Of a DNA stretch of 64,000 nucleotides, positions 49,715 through 58,266 are shown one piece after another. The notes beneath the pieces are model-generated. The model worked only from the letters and a program-made list of their open reading frames with translations. It did no database searches and was not told where the DNA came from. The stretch comes from an uncultured Alphaproteobacteria bacterium (GTDB taxonomy: Bacteria; Pseudomonadota; Alphaproteobacteria; RF32; CAG-239): the NCBI GenBank assembly GCA_934271715.1, contig CAKQRZ010000006.1:46614-110613 (forward strand), read 5' to 3'. Position 1 is the first letter of the stretch; every line of letters begins with the position of its first letter. The position numbers and the translations under genes are program-made.

Positions 49715-51976
49715 CTAGAGGCTGGTGCCGAAATTCAAACGGAATACTTCGGTTTTATCATACTTGGTCTTGCTGATAGGGAAACCAAAGTCAATATCAA
49801 TTTTACCCATCGGCGACATCCAGTCAAAACCAAAACCGACTGAACTGCGGACTTTTGAAGAATAGTCAATCTTCTGAGCGTCAAAGTTATCCGGTTTGCC
49901 CAGCATACCGATATCCCAGAATGTGCGGCCTTTAATGCCCAGTTCGTCCAAACCAATCGGGAATGTCATTTCAGCGCCGGAATACATCATCCAGTTACCG
50001 CCTAAAGCATCGTCTGTACGCTTATCACGGGCGCCGATACCGGCAAATTCAAAGCCGCGCAAAGTCTGTCCGCCTAAATAATAGCGGTCGGATAAGCGAA
50101 CTTTTTCTCCGCTGTAGCCGGCAATATAACCGCCTGTCGCAAACAATTTGAATGTGTAATAGTCAGAAAGCGTATAGAATTTATATGCTTTGGCGTCAAA
50201 CTTGTTATATTTGTCATCGCCGCCCACACCGGCAAAATCATTGCCGAAAGACAGATAATAGCCCTCTTTGGTGTTAATGGCGTTATCGCGCTTGTCATAA
50301 ACAAATGTCTGACCGATTACCGAAGCGGTGCTGCTGCCCTCCTCTGCCTTTACAAATTCAGAAGCATATGATTTAACATGGTTCACTTCATTTTTGCTCA
50401 GAGTATAGCGGGTATAGTGATAAAAGTCATCGGTATAGTTCCAGCCAAAGCGAACGCGTCCGCCTTTTGAACTTGTATCGTATGAAGCTTCATCTTCATA
50501 ATCCTGCTCGGTCATGAACAAATCAGCGCCGGCGCTCAGGCGGCGACCCAAGAAATACGGCTCAGTAAAGCTGATGTCATAATCTTTGGTACGCTGAGAA
50601 ATACCAACGTTAAAGCCCAGTTCCTGCCCGCGGCCGCGGAAGTTGTTTTCGGTCACTCCGGCGCGCAGCAAAGCACCGTTTGTGGTGGAATAGCCAACGC
50701 CGACATTAAAGTAACCGGTTGATTTTTCTTCTACATTAACATTCAAATCAGCCTTGTTCGGACCGGTCGGCTCAGTTTGAATATCTACCTTGCTGAAGTA
50801 GTTGAGGTTTTCAACATTGCGGCGCGAATCGCGCAGTTTAGAAATATTCAGCGCGTCGCCCTCATCCAAGCGGAATTCACGGCGGATAACTTCATCCAAA
50901 GTGCGGTCGTTGCCGGTAATGTTAATACGGTCTACAAACACGCGCTGGCTTTCGCTGATATTAAATACCAAATCAACCGTGCCGGCGGCGTTATTGCGTA
51001 CAAGTTCCGAATCCACATCTATAAAAGCAAAGCCTTTCTTGCCTAAAGTTTCAGTCATGGCGCTGATAGATTTTTCAATCAAATCGGCATTGTACCAATC
51101 GCCTTTAGACAATTCAACATCGTCATAAAGCGGGTTAACATCAACATCTTTAACTTCTGACTTAATGCTGATTTTATTGATTTTGTAGCGCACGCCCTCG
51201 TTTAGAGTGAAAGTCAAAATGAATGATTTTTTATCGGCGCTCAGCTCAGCAACTGCGGATTCAACCTTAAAATCAGCATAGCCGCGGTTGGTGTAAAAAC
51301 GGCGCAGCAATTCTTTATCATAATTCATTTTTTCGGCATCATAAGTTTCTGATGAAGTGAAAATACGATACCAGCGGCTTTCCTTGCTCATGATTTCATC
51401 TTGCAAATCAGAGTTAGAATAGTGCGTGTTGCCCAAGAAGTTGATTTTATCAATTTTAGCGGCCGAACCCTCATCAATTTCATAAATCAAATCTACGCGG
51501 CTGTCGTCACGCTTAATAATTTTAGGCTCTACAGTCACAGTATAGCGTCCGGTTTTGCGGTAGACATCCAAAATACGCTGCACATCCTGCTGCACTTTCG
51601 CTTTGTCATAAACCGAACGAGGACCTAACTGCACTTCGCTCTCCAAAATCTTGTCATCTATTTTGTCGTTGCCGTCAAAAGCACGCTTGCCGATAACCGG
51701 ATTTTCTTTTACATTGATAACCAGAGTATCATCTTTGGATGTATCAAAATTTACATCGCTGAACAAACCTGTGTCATACAAGCGTTTAAACGAGCTATCC
51801 AGTTTGTCTTGCGAAACCGTTGAGTTTTGCTTGATATTCAAATAAGACAGTACCGTTGCTTTTTCTACGCGCTGAAGTCCGTTGACTTCTATTTTTTTAA
51901 CCAGCATATCAGAAGCCATCGCCTCAAAAGCCAATAAGCTGGTGGCCATTACGCCGGCAAAAAGTTCTTTTTTCAT
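49715..51976 (-). CDS. bamA: Outer-membrane protein assembly factor BamA
   Basis: 753 residues, the core of the BAM complex. It has a signal peptide (to about residue 21), five POTRA domains (VKKIEVNGLQRVEKATVLSY at the first; VDRINITGNDRTLDEVIRREF at the fifth) and a 16-strand barrel with the LRGFEFAGIGARD lid-lock motif, ending in Phe-x-Leu-Asn-Phe-Gly-Thr-Ser-Leu. AAGGAGT is upstream. No skp follows; lpxD comes directly. Confidence 0.96.
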   Translation of the reverse strand: MKKELFAGVMATSLLAFEAMASDMLVKKIEVNGLQRVEKATVLSYLNIKQNSTVSQDKLDSSFKRLYDTGLFSDVNFDTSKDDTLVINVKENPVIGKRAFDGNDKIDDKILESEVQLGPRSVYDKAKVQQDVQRILDVYRKTGRYTVTVEPKIIKRDDSRVDLIYEIDEGSAAKIDKINFLGNTHYSNSDLQDEIMSKESRWYRIFTSSETYDAEKMNYDKELLRRFYTNRGYADFKVESAVAELSADKKSFILTFTLNEGVRYKINKISIKSEVKDVDVNPLYDDVELSKGDWYNADLIEKSISAMTETLGKKGFAFIDVDSELVRNNAAGTVDLVFNISESQRVFVDRINITGNDRTLDEVIRREFRLDEGDALNISKLRDSRRNVENLNYFSKVDIQTEPTGPNKADLNVNVEEKSTGYFNVGVGYSTTNGALLRAGVTENNFRGRGQELGFNVGISQRTKDYDISFTEPYFLGRRLSAGADLFMTEQDYEDEASYDTSSKGGRVRFGWNYTDDFYHYTRYTLSKNEVNHVKSYASEFVKAEEGSSTASVIGQTFVYDKRDNAINTKEGYYLSFGNDFAGVGGDDKYNKFDAKAYKFYTLSDYYTFKLFATGGYIAGYSGEKVRLSDRYYLGGQTLRGFEFAGIGARDKRTDDALGGNWMMYSGAEMTFPIGLDELGIKGRTFWDIGMLGKPDNFDAQKIDYSSKVRSSVGFGFDWMSPMGKIDIDFGFPISKTKYDKTEVFRLNFGTSL

Positions 51977-51992
51977 TTTTTATTTATACTCC

Positions 51993-53420
51993 TTAGTCAA
52001 ACCACCGGTTAAATAAATGCACCATGTCGTTCCATGTTGCCAAAACCATAATGGCTAAAATTATAAAAAGACCAAACTTGAAGATGTAATCCTTAACCCG
52101 CGGCTTAAGTTCGCGGCGGATAACCATTTCACACAAATAAATAACCACATGGCCGCCGTCCAGAACCGGAATCGGCAAAATGTTTATCAGTCCCAAATTA
52201 ACCGACAGCAGCGCCATAAAGTAAACAAAACCGATTAAGCCTCCGGATTTGCTGACATCGCCGGACATTTCGGCAATGCGGATAATGCCGCCGACATCTT
52301 GGCCGCCGCGCTGTCCGGTTATCATCTGTCCGACTGCACGCAGCGTTGTTACCGTAACATCCCAAGCTTCGCCGAAACCAGACTTTACAGCATTAGCAAA
52401 AGTCATATTGCGATGCGAAAAGACGATACCGGCCGTAGACTGAATGCCCAGCATGCGGCGCTTTTCCAGCTTTCCGTCGCCGGAATCAAGCTTAGTTTCT
52501 CTTAAAACAGCCGTGAGATGCAGCGGACGGCGGACTTTTATTTCAAACTCATCATCCACATGCGCGCTTACATAGTCTTTCAGCTGCGTAAAATCATTCA
52601 GCTTTACGCCGTTGACGCTGTCCAGCACATCGCCGCTCAAAAATCCGGCCTGCTCGGCTGAACTGCCGGCCATTACATTACCGACAACAGCCGGAGACGG
52701 CAGCAGCTCGCCGGTCTTTTTGTCAGTCGGAGCCGGCAAAGACATTAAGCCCAAGATTTTTTCTTTTTTATTTTCGCAAACCGAACAAGGATTTTCTACT
52801 TCTGAAGTAAAAAGCTTAAGGGTCAGCGGACGCTCTACATCTACTGAAACTTCATCGCTGGTTGATAAAGTGATTTCATTGCCGATAGCTTGAAAATCCG
52901 GCGTTTTATTGCCGTTTATGCTGACGATGGTGTCGCCGGGCTTAATTCCGGCCAAATCAGCGGCCTCGCCCTCAACCACCGCGCCGACAACCGACGGATA
53001 AACAATCTTGCCGTAGCTGTAAAAAATACCGATAAAGGCAACAATGGCAAATAAATAGTTAAATGCCGGACCAGCCACAACAATCGCGAGTTTTTTCCAG
53101 CCTTTTTGATAAGGGAAAGCCCGTTTTTTATCTTCTTCCGACAGCTCGGCCGCTGCACTGTCGGCCGTAGAAGACGAAGCATCGGCATCGCCTAAAAACT
53201 GGCAGTATCCGCCCAAAGGCACAGCGCAGATTTTCCATTTAGTGCCGTGTTTATCGGTGCGGCTCCACAGTTCTTTGCCAAAGCCGATAGAAAAATCCGA
53301 CACCGCTACGCCCAAGCTGCGGGCAATGATAAAATGTCCGAACTCATGAACAAAAACCAGTACGCCTAAAAGAACGATAAACGGCACAATGTAATAAATA
53401 ATATTAAGTAAAGCTTCCAT
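51993..53420 (-). CDS. rseP: RseP site-2 protease (RIP metalloprotease)
   Basis: About 475 residues. The zinc site is VLVFVHEFGHF (His25-Glu26, His29) in the first helix, and the third ligand lies in NILPIPVLDGGHVVIY. Two PDZ domains lie between, with GDTIVSINGNKTPDF and GDVLDSVNGVKLNDF. It cuts anti-sigma factors in the membrane. The start is at MEALLN (GAGGAG 6 bases upstream); the frame reaches 53474. It overlaps no gene, but its ribosome binding site is close to the cdsA stop (53431). Confidence 0.95.
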   Translation of the reverse strand: MEALLNIIYYIVPFIVLLGVLVFVHEFGHFIIARSLGVAVSDFSIGFGKELWSRTDKHGTKWKICAVPLGGYCQFLGDADASSSTADSAAAELSEEDKKRAFPYQKGWKKLAIVVAGPAFNYLFAIVAFIGIFYSYGKIVYPSVVGAVVEGEAADLAGIKPGDTIVSINGNKTPDFQAIGNEITLSTSDEVSVDVERPLTLKLFTSEVENPCSVCENKKEKILGLMSLPAPTDKKTGELLPSPAVVGNVMAGSSAEQAGFLSGDVLDSVNGVKLNDFTQLKDYVSAHVDDEFEIKVRRPLHLTAVLRETKLDSGDGKLEKRRMLGIQSTAGIVFSHRNMTFANAVKSGFGEAWDVTVTTLRAVGQMITGQRGGQDVGGIIRIAEMSGDVSKSGGLIGFVYFMALLSVNLGLINILPIPVLDGGHVVIYLCEMVIRRELKPRVKDYIFKFGLFIILAIMVLATWNDMVHLFNRWFD

Positions 53421-53430
53421 CAGCGTCTCC

Positions 53431-54333
53431 TCAGCGCATATACATAAAGAACAAATAAACGAAAGGCGCAGCAAAAATTAAGCCGTCAACACGGTCAAAA
53501 ACTCCGCCGTGTCCCGGAATAAGCTTGCTGGAATCCTTAACCCCGACTTTGCGTTTAATCGCCGATTCAATCAAATCGCCGATTTGCGCCAATACAGCGA
53601 TTAAACCTGCCGCAAAGGCGTACAGAATCTGGTCGTTAACCTGCCATACATAACGCAGCTGCAGCGGAGAATAAGTAAATGAGATATGATTCAGATTGTT
53701 TGAATAAAACGGAATATCCATAACTTCGGTGCAGACATACATAAAGATAATGCTGACGGAAATAGAAAGCAAAATTCCGCCGAACAAGCCAGACCAAGTT
53801 TTATTCGGGCTGATTTTCGGCGCCAATTTCGGACCGCGCAGATTGCAGCCGACCACCAAACCGCCGATATCCATGCTCCAAACCATCAAGAAAAACCACA
53901 AAGTCATCATAAAGCTGTAGTTATACTGCGGGTCATAATAGCCCTCGCTCGGGTCAAAGCAGCGGTACATCCAAATCAACGAGCCGATGCCGATAGAAAT
54001 ATAAGGCACGCCCAAGGTAATCAGCCCGCGGCGCTTTTCTTTTTCGGCTACAAAATACACCACCAGCGAAGTCACGGCAATCATAGTAAACAGCACGGCA
54101 AAATTATAGCTCCACAGCGAAACCGCCAAGCTCATCATATAGGCCGCCACATAGGCTGAAGCCTTTTGAGCCGAAAGCAAATTAGCCCATTCCCAAGCCA
54201 GCAAACCGCCGACCACAATAGCCAAAACCTCTACATACGGACTGCCGATGTAAAGAACATCCACCGCAATCGGAATCATAACTATTGCCGCTAAAATTCT
54301 TTTGGCGATTGCCCCCAATTTACGACTTACCAT
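53431..54333 (-). CDS. cdsA: Phosphatidate cytidylyltransferase
   Basis: About 300 residues, eight or so membrane helices; makes CDP-diacylglycerol. The signature KRKVGVKDSSKLIPGHGGVF followed by DRVDG is complete near the C-terminus. The start at MVSRKLG (GGGAG upstream) overlaps the uppS stop by 14 bases. dxr, often next in proteobacteria, is missing between cdsA and rseP. Confidence 0.94.
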   Translation of the reverse strand: MVSRKLGAIAKRILAAIVMIPIAVDVLYIGSPYVEVLAIVVGGLLAWEWANLLSAQKASAYVAAYMMSLAVSLWSYNFAVLFTMIAVTSLVVYFVAEKEKRRGLITLGVPYISIGIGSLIWMYRCFDPSEGYYDPQYNYSFMMTLWFFLMVWSMDIGGLVVGCNLRGPKLAPKISPNKTWSGLFGGILLSISVSIIFMYVCTEVMDIPFYSNNLNHISFTYSPLQLRYVWQVNDQILYAFAAGLIAVLAQIGDLIESAIKRKVGVKDSSKLIPGHGGVFDRVDGLIFAAPFVYLFFMYMR

Positions 54334-55024
54334 ATCTTCTCTCCCTCTTGTTATAAATTTCAATAATATCTTTCAGTTCCGATTTTGAAAAATCCGGCCA
54401 TAACGTCGGCGAAAAATACATTTCGCTGTAGGCCAGCTGCCATAAAAGATAGTTGCTTATGCGCTGCTCGCCGCTGGTGCGGATAAGCAAATCCGGCTCA
54501 GGTATTCCAGCGGTATACAGCATAGACGCAAAAGTTTCGGTATCAATATCGCTCAGGCTTAAATCGCCGTTTTGCACCAGCTGGGCAATTTTGCGCGCCG
54601 CCACCGTAATTTCCTGCCGTCCGCCGTAGCTCAAAGCCACACACAGCGTCATACCGTCGTTTTCAGCAGTTTTATCTTCTATTTTTGCCATTTTAGCAAC
54701 AATATCAGCCGCCAGCATATCCCGTTCGCCGATAAAAACTATTTTGACATTATTTTCTTCCAGCTCCTTAAAGCTGTTATCCAAATAATTGCGCAAAAGG
54801 TTCATCAGGGCGTCAACTTCTTCTTTATCACGCTGCCAATTTTCGGTAGAAAAAGCGTACACGGTCATATATTTAACCCCAAAGTTTTTCACAGCCTTTG
54901 CCGTATCAATTAAAACTTCGGCGCCTTTTTTATGTCCCATGGCAGCCGGCAGTCCGCGCTTTTTTGCCCAGCGCCGGTTACCGTCCATAATAAATGCGAT
55001 ATGCTGCAAGTTACTGATAGTCAC
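54320..55024 (-). CDS. uppS: Undecaprenyl diphosphate synthase
   Basis: 234 residues, cis-prenyltransferase. IAFIMDGNRRWAKKRGLPAAMGH has the catalytic Asp, with YAFSTENWQR, ALSYGGRQEI and LIRTSGEQRISNYLLWQLAYSE as conserved blocks. It provides the lipid carrier for peptidoglycan. Ten bases after frr. Confidence 0.96.
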   Translation of the reverse strand: MTISNLQHIAFIMDGNRRWAKKRGLPAAMGHKKGAEVLIDTAKAVKNFGVKYMTVYAFSTENWQRDKEEVDALMNLLRNYLDNSFKELEENNVKIVFIGERDMLAADIVAKMAKIEDKTAENDGMTLCVALSYGGRQEITVAARKIAQLVQNGDLSLSDIDTETFASMLYTAGIPEPDLLIRTSGEQRISNYLLWQLAYSEMYFSPTLWPDFSKSELKDIIEIYNKRERRYGKS

Positions 55025-55033
55025 GGCCGCACC

Positions 55034-55597
55034 TTATACCTGCATAATATCTTTTTCTTTTAAAGCCACTTGCTCGTCAACTTTGCGGATAGCGTCATCA
55101 GTCCACTTTTGAATATCGTTATTATATTTCTTTTCTTCATCTTCAGAAATAAGCGAATCCTTTTTAAGCTTTTTAACATCGTCCATAGCATCGCGGCGGA
55201 TATTGCGGACAGCAACCTTGCATTGCTCGGCATATTTACCGGAAATTTTAACCAATTCTTTGCGGCGCTCTTCGCTCAGCGGCGGAATCGGAATACGAAT
55301 CAGCTGGCCGTCTGACATAGGGTTTAGGCCTAAATCGCTTTCACGCAAAGCCTTTTCTACAGCTTTAGCCATGCTTTTATCCCAGACGCTTACCGACAAA
55401 GTGCGGGCGTCCGGAACGCTGACGGTGCCGACTTGGCTAATCGGCGTCATATTGCCGTAAGCTTCAACCAAGATACCGTCCAGTAAGCTGGCATGAGCGC
55501 GTCCGGCGCGCAGTCCGGCAAAATCTGCTTTCAGAGCTTCCAAACTTTTTTCCATACGGCTTAAAGTTTCAGTTTTAATTTTTTCAAAATCAGACAT
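55034..55597 (-). CDS. frr: Ribosome recycling factor
   Basis: 187 residues. LRAGRAHASLLDGILVEAYG, PISQVGTVSVPDARTLSV and PPLSEERRKELVKISGKYAEQ are the family motifs. It splits post-termination ribosomes with EF-G. GAGG lies before the ATG; pyrH is 15 bases upstream. Confidence 0.97.
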   Translation of the reverse strand: MSDFEKIKTETLSRMEKSLEALKADFAGLRAGRAHASLLDGILVEAYGNMTPISQVGTVSVPDARTLSVSVWDKSMAKAVEKALRESDLGLNPMSDGQLIRIPIPPLSEERRKELVKISGKYAEQCKVAVRNIRRDAMDDVKKLKKDSLISEDEEKKYNNDIQKWTDDAIRKVDEQVALKEKDIMQV

Positions 55598-55612
55598 TTT
55601 TACCTCTTATTT

Positions 55613-56323
55613 TTATTTAATGATTGTACATTTAGCAAGACCGCAGACAGCCTCTACAATAGAATCTTTTCCTTTTTGGGCAAAAACCATAATCGGAATA
55701 TTATTTTCCGCCGCCATGGTAATCGCCGTCATATCCATAACTTTGAGCTTTTTCTCTTCAACTTCGGCAAAGCTTACGGTTTCATAGCGCTTGGCATTCG
55801 GATTATTCCGCGGATCGCAGTCATAAACCCCGTCAACCTGAGTTGCTTTCATAATAACGTCGCAATGCATTTCAGCTGCTCGCAAAGCCGCTCCGGAATC
55901 GGTCGTAAAATACGGATTGCCTGTGCCGGCGGCAAAAATAACAACATGACCTTGAGCCAGCGATTTCATTGCTTCGCGGAAACTATAGGTTTCACACACC
56001 TGCGGCATTACCAAGCCGGAATAAATTTCCACAGGACAGCCCGCGCGCTCTATCGCCGTTTTCATAACCAAGGCATTCATCAAGGTCGCCATCATGCCAA
56101 CTTGATCGGCAACGCTGCGGTCCATTCCCTCGGTTGCGTTTTTGGCGCCGCGGAAAAAGTTTCCGCCACCGATTACCAAACAAATCTGTACGCCGAGTTC
56201 GCGCACTTTAGCTATTTCCGCAGCCAGCGCCGCAGCTATACCTGCGTCAACGCCGAAGCCTTTGTCGCCCATCAAGCCTTCGCCGGAAAGCTTCAGTAAA
56301 ATTCTTTTATAAATAGGTTTCAT
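55613..56323 (-). CDS. pyrH: Uridylate kinase (UMP kinase)
   Basis: 236 residues, amino-acid-kinase fold: RILLKLSGEGLMGDKGFGVD, CLVIGGGNFFRG, MMATLMNALVMKTAIE and VIFAAGTGNPYFTTDSGAALRA. It phosphorylates UMP to UDP. First gene of the block pyrH-frr-uppS-cdsA-rseP-bamA-lpxD-fabZ; rpsB and tsf, its usual upstream partners, are not here. Confidence 0.97.
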   Translation of the reverse strand: MKPIYKRILLKLSGEGLMGDKGFGVDAGIAAALAAEIAKVRELGVQICLVIGGGNFFRGAKNATEGMDRSVADQVGMMATLMNALVMKTAIERAGCPVEIYSGLVMPQVCETYSFREAMKSLAQGHVVIFAAGTGNPYFTTDSGAALRAAEMHCDVIMKATQVDGVYDCDPRNNPNAKRYETVSFAEVEEKKLKVMDMTAITMAAENNIPIMVFAQKGKDSIVEAVCGLAKCTIIK

Positions 56324-56486
56324 TTTTTCACCTTATACTAATCTGATTGTATGTTACGCATTTTGCCGCCGTTGTCATCAATATTTTACACGTTTTCAGC
56401 AGAATTTTTTTAAGCAATAAAATATAGTTGAATATTTTGCGTTTTCTGCTATTGATAGAATAAATTTCAGATACGGGAGAATAATG

Positions 56487-57125
56487 ATGAATTTATACTT
56501 GGTTCTTTGCGCTGCCGGCGGTTATTTAGCCGGTTCAATTCCTTTCGGCTTGGTTTTATGCTATTTAGCCGGTTACGGCGATATCCGCAAAATCGGCTCA
56601 GGCAATATCGGCGCCACCAATGTTTTGCGCACCGGCAACAAAACTTTAGCCCTGCTGACGGTACTGCTGGACGCTTTCAAAGCCGGTTTAGCCGCTTATG
56701 CCGCCGGATTGCTGCTGCCGGAAATTCCGCTTTCTTTTGCCGGTATAGACACCACTCTTAATGTTGCCGGCTCGCTTATTGCCGGTTCATTCGGCGTTAT
56801 CGGACATAATTTTCCGGTCTGGCTGAAATTTAAAGGCGGCAAAGGCGTTTCTTCGGCTTTCGGCTTTATTTTGATGACGCAATGGCCGGTTGCTTTAATT
56901 GCCTTGGCGGTTTGGCTGGCTATGGCGTTTACATTCCGCTACTCTTCGCTTTCGGCTTTGACCGCCGCCGTTTCTATGCCGGTTGTTGCCTTTTTTATGT
57001 GTCCGCCGATATACGCCGCATTTTATACGGTTATTGCTCTTTTGGTAATTGCCCGCCACCATGCGAATATAGCCCGCCTGCTGAACGGCACCGAAAGCAA
57101 AATCAGCTTCAAGAAAAAGGCTTAA
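56487..57125 (+). CDS. plsY: Acyl-phosphate:glycerol-3-phosphate acyltransferase PlsY
   Basis: About 212 residues with five membrane helices. The three motifs are present: GSIPFGLVL, GSGNIGATNVLRTGNK and KFKGGKGVSSAFG. It starts phospholipid synthesis from acyl phosphate. Two adjacent ATGs (56484, 56487); the second has the better distance from GGGAGA. dprA follows after 3 bases. Confidence 0.95.
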   Translation: MNLYLVLCAAGGYLAGSIPFGLVLCYLAGYGDIRKIGSGNIGATNVLRTGNKTLALLTVLLDAFKAGLAAYAAGLLLPEIPLSFAGIDTTLNVAGSLIAGSFGVIGHNFPVWLKFKGGKGVSSAFGFILMTQWPVALIALAVWLAMAFTFRYSSLSALTAAVSMPVVAFFMCPPIYAAFYTVIALLVIARHHANIARLLNGTESKISFKKKA

Positions 57126-57128
57126 AAC

Positions 57129-58253
57129 GTGGCTGAGCAGACCGAGCTTTTAAATATTTTGCGCTTAATGCTGACAGAGGGAGTCGGTCCGATTACCTTT
57201 TATAAGCACATGCAGACCTATAAAAGCTTGGAAAAAGTCTTGCAGGCTGTCGCCGCTAAAAAGCCGCTCTGCCCTCAGTCTAAAGCCGAAGATGAAATTG
57301 CTAAAGCTCAAAAGCTCGGAGTTAAGCTGATTGCTTATACCGACAGCCGTTATCCCGAATCCTTAAAGCAGTTAAACGACGCGCCGCCGGTTTTGTATGC
57401 ATTGGGCAATACGGATTTGCTTAACTATCCGCTGAGCATGGCGGTTGTAGGCGCCCGCAACGCTTCTATCAACGGGCGGAAAATAGCCTCGCGAATCGCC
57501 TATGACCTGACTGAAAATGATGTCTTGGTTGTTTCCGGCATGGCGCGCGGCATTGACAGCGCAGCGCATAAAGGCGCTATGTATGCTAAAAACAAGCTGG
57601 GGCCGACCATTGCCGTTTTAGGAACCGGCTTGGATGTTATTTATCCGGCTGAAAACAAAGATTTATATCAGATGATTGCGGCGCAGGGACTGATTATTTC
57701 TGAGCTTCCGTTCGGCACAGCCGCGCAGATTTCCACATTTCCGCGGCGGAATCGGATTATATCCGCGCTGGCCGCCGGCACCTTAGTAGTTGAGGCCGGC
57801 CTGCACTCCGGCTCTTTAATCACGGCTAAATATGCTTTGGAGCAAGGCAAAGATATCTTTGCCGTTCCGGGGTCTCCGCTGGAAAACCGCTCGCAGGGGC
57901 CGAATCACTTAATAAAAGAGGGAGCAGTTTTAACCGAAAATGCTGAAGACATACTTAATATATTAAGTATAAGCCAAAACCGGCAGATAAAAAGCACGCA
58001 GCTGAGCTTGAAGCCTCTTGACAAAGTAGAAAATAGTGTAAATATTTCAGACATTAAAATTGCTGACCCGCTTCCCGAAAAAGAAGAAAAGCTATCTTTA
58101 ACAGAACTGATTACTTTTGAGGGAGTGGATATAGATGAGCTGTTGCGCTCCAGCGGTTTGGCGCAGGCCGAATTTTTCTCGCAGCTTTTAGATTTGGAGT
58201 TTTCGGGAAAAATAGAACGGCAGACGGGCAACCGTGTGGCACGCTTAAAATAA
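57129..58253 (+). CDS. dprA: DNA processing protein DprA
   Basis: 374 residues; loads RecA on incoming single-stranded DNA in natural transformation. It has an N-terminal helical part (LRLMLTEGVGPITFY), a Rossmann domain with VVGARNASINGRKIA and SGMARGIDSAAHKGA, FPRRNRIISALA, and a C-terminal winged helix (VDIDELLRSSGLAQAEFFSQL). GTG start right after plsY. topA follows after 13 bases, a common order. With the type IV pilin-like genes it raises the chance of competence, although the uptake genes are not in view. Confidence 0.95.
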   Translation: MAEQTELLNILRLMLTEGVGPITFYKHMQTYKSLEKVLQAVAAKKPLCPQSKAEDEIAKAQKLGVKLIAYTDSRYPESLKQLNDAPPVLYALGNTDLLNYPLSMAVVGARNASINGRKIASRIAYDLTENDVLVVSGMARGIDSAAHKGAMYAKNKLGPTIAVLGTGLDVIYPAENKDLYQMIAAQGLIISELPFGTAAQISTFPRRNRIISALAAGTLVVEAGLHSGSLITAKYALEQGKDIFAVPGSPLENRSQGPNHLIKEGAVLTENAEDILNILSISQNRQIKSTQLSLKPLDKVENSVNISDIKIADPLPEKEEKLSLTELITFEGVDIDELLRSSGLAQAEFFSQLLDLEFSGKIERQTGNRVARLK

Positions 58254-58266
58254 GGTGTAAAATAAA

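Noticed and set aside
55676..56299. 207-codon plus-strand ORF
   Set aside because: Antisense shadow of pyrH.
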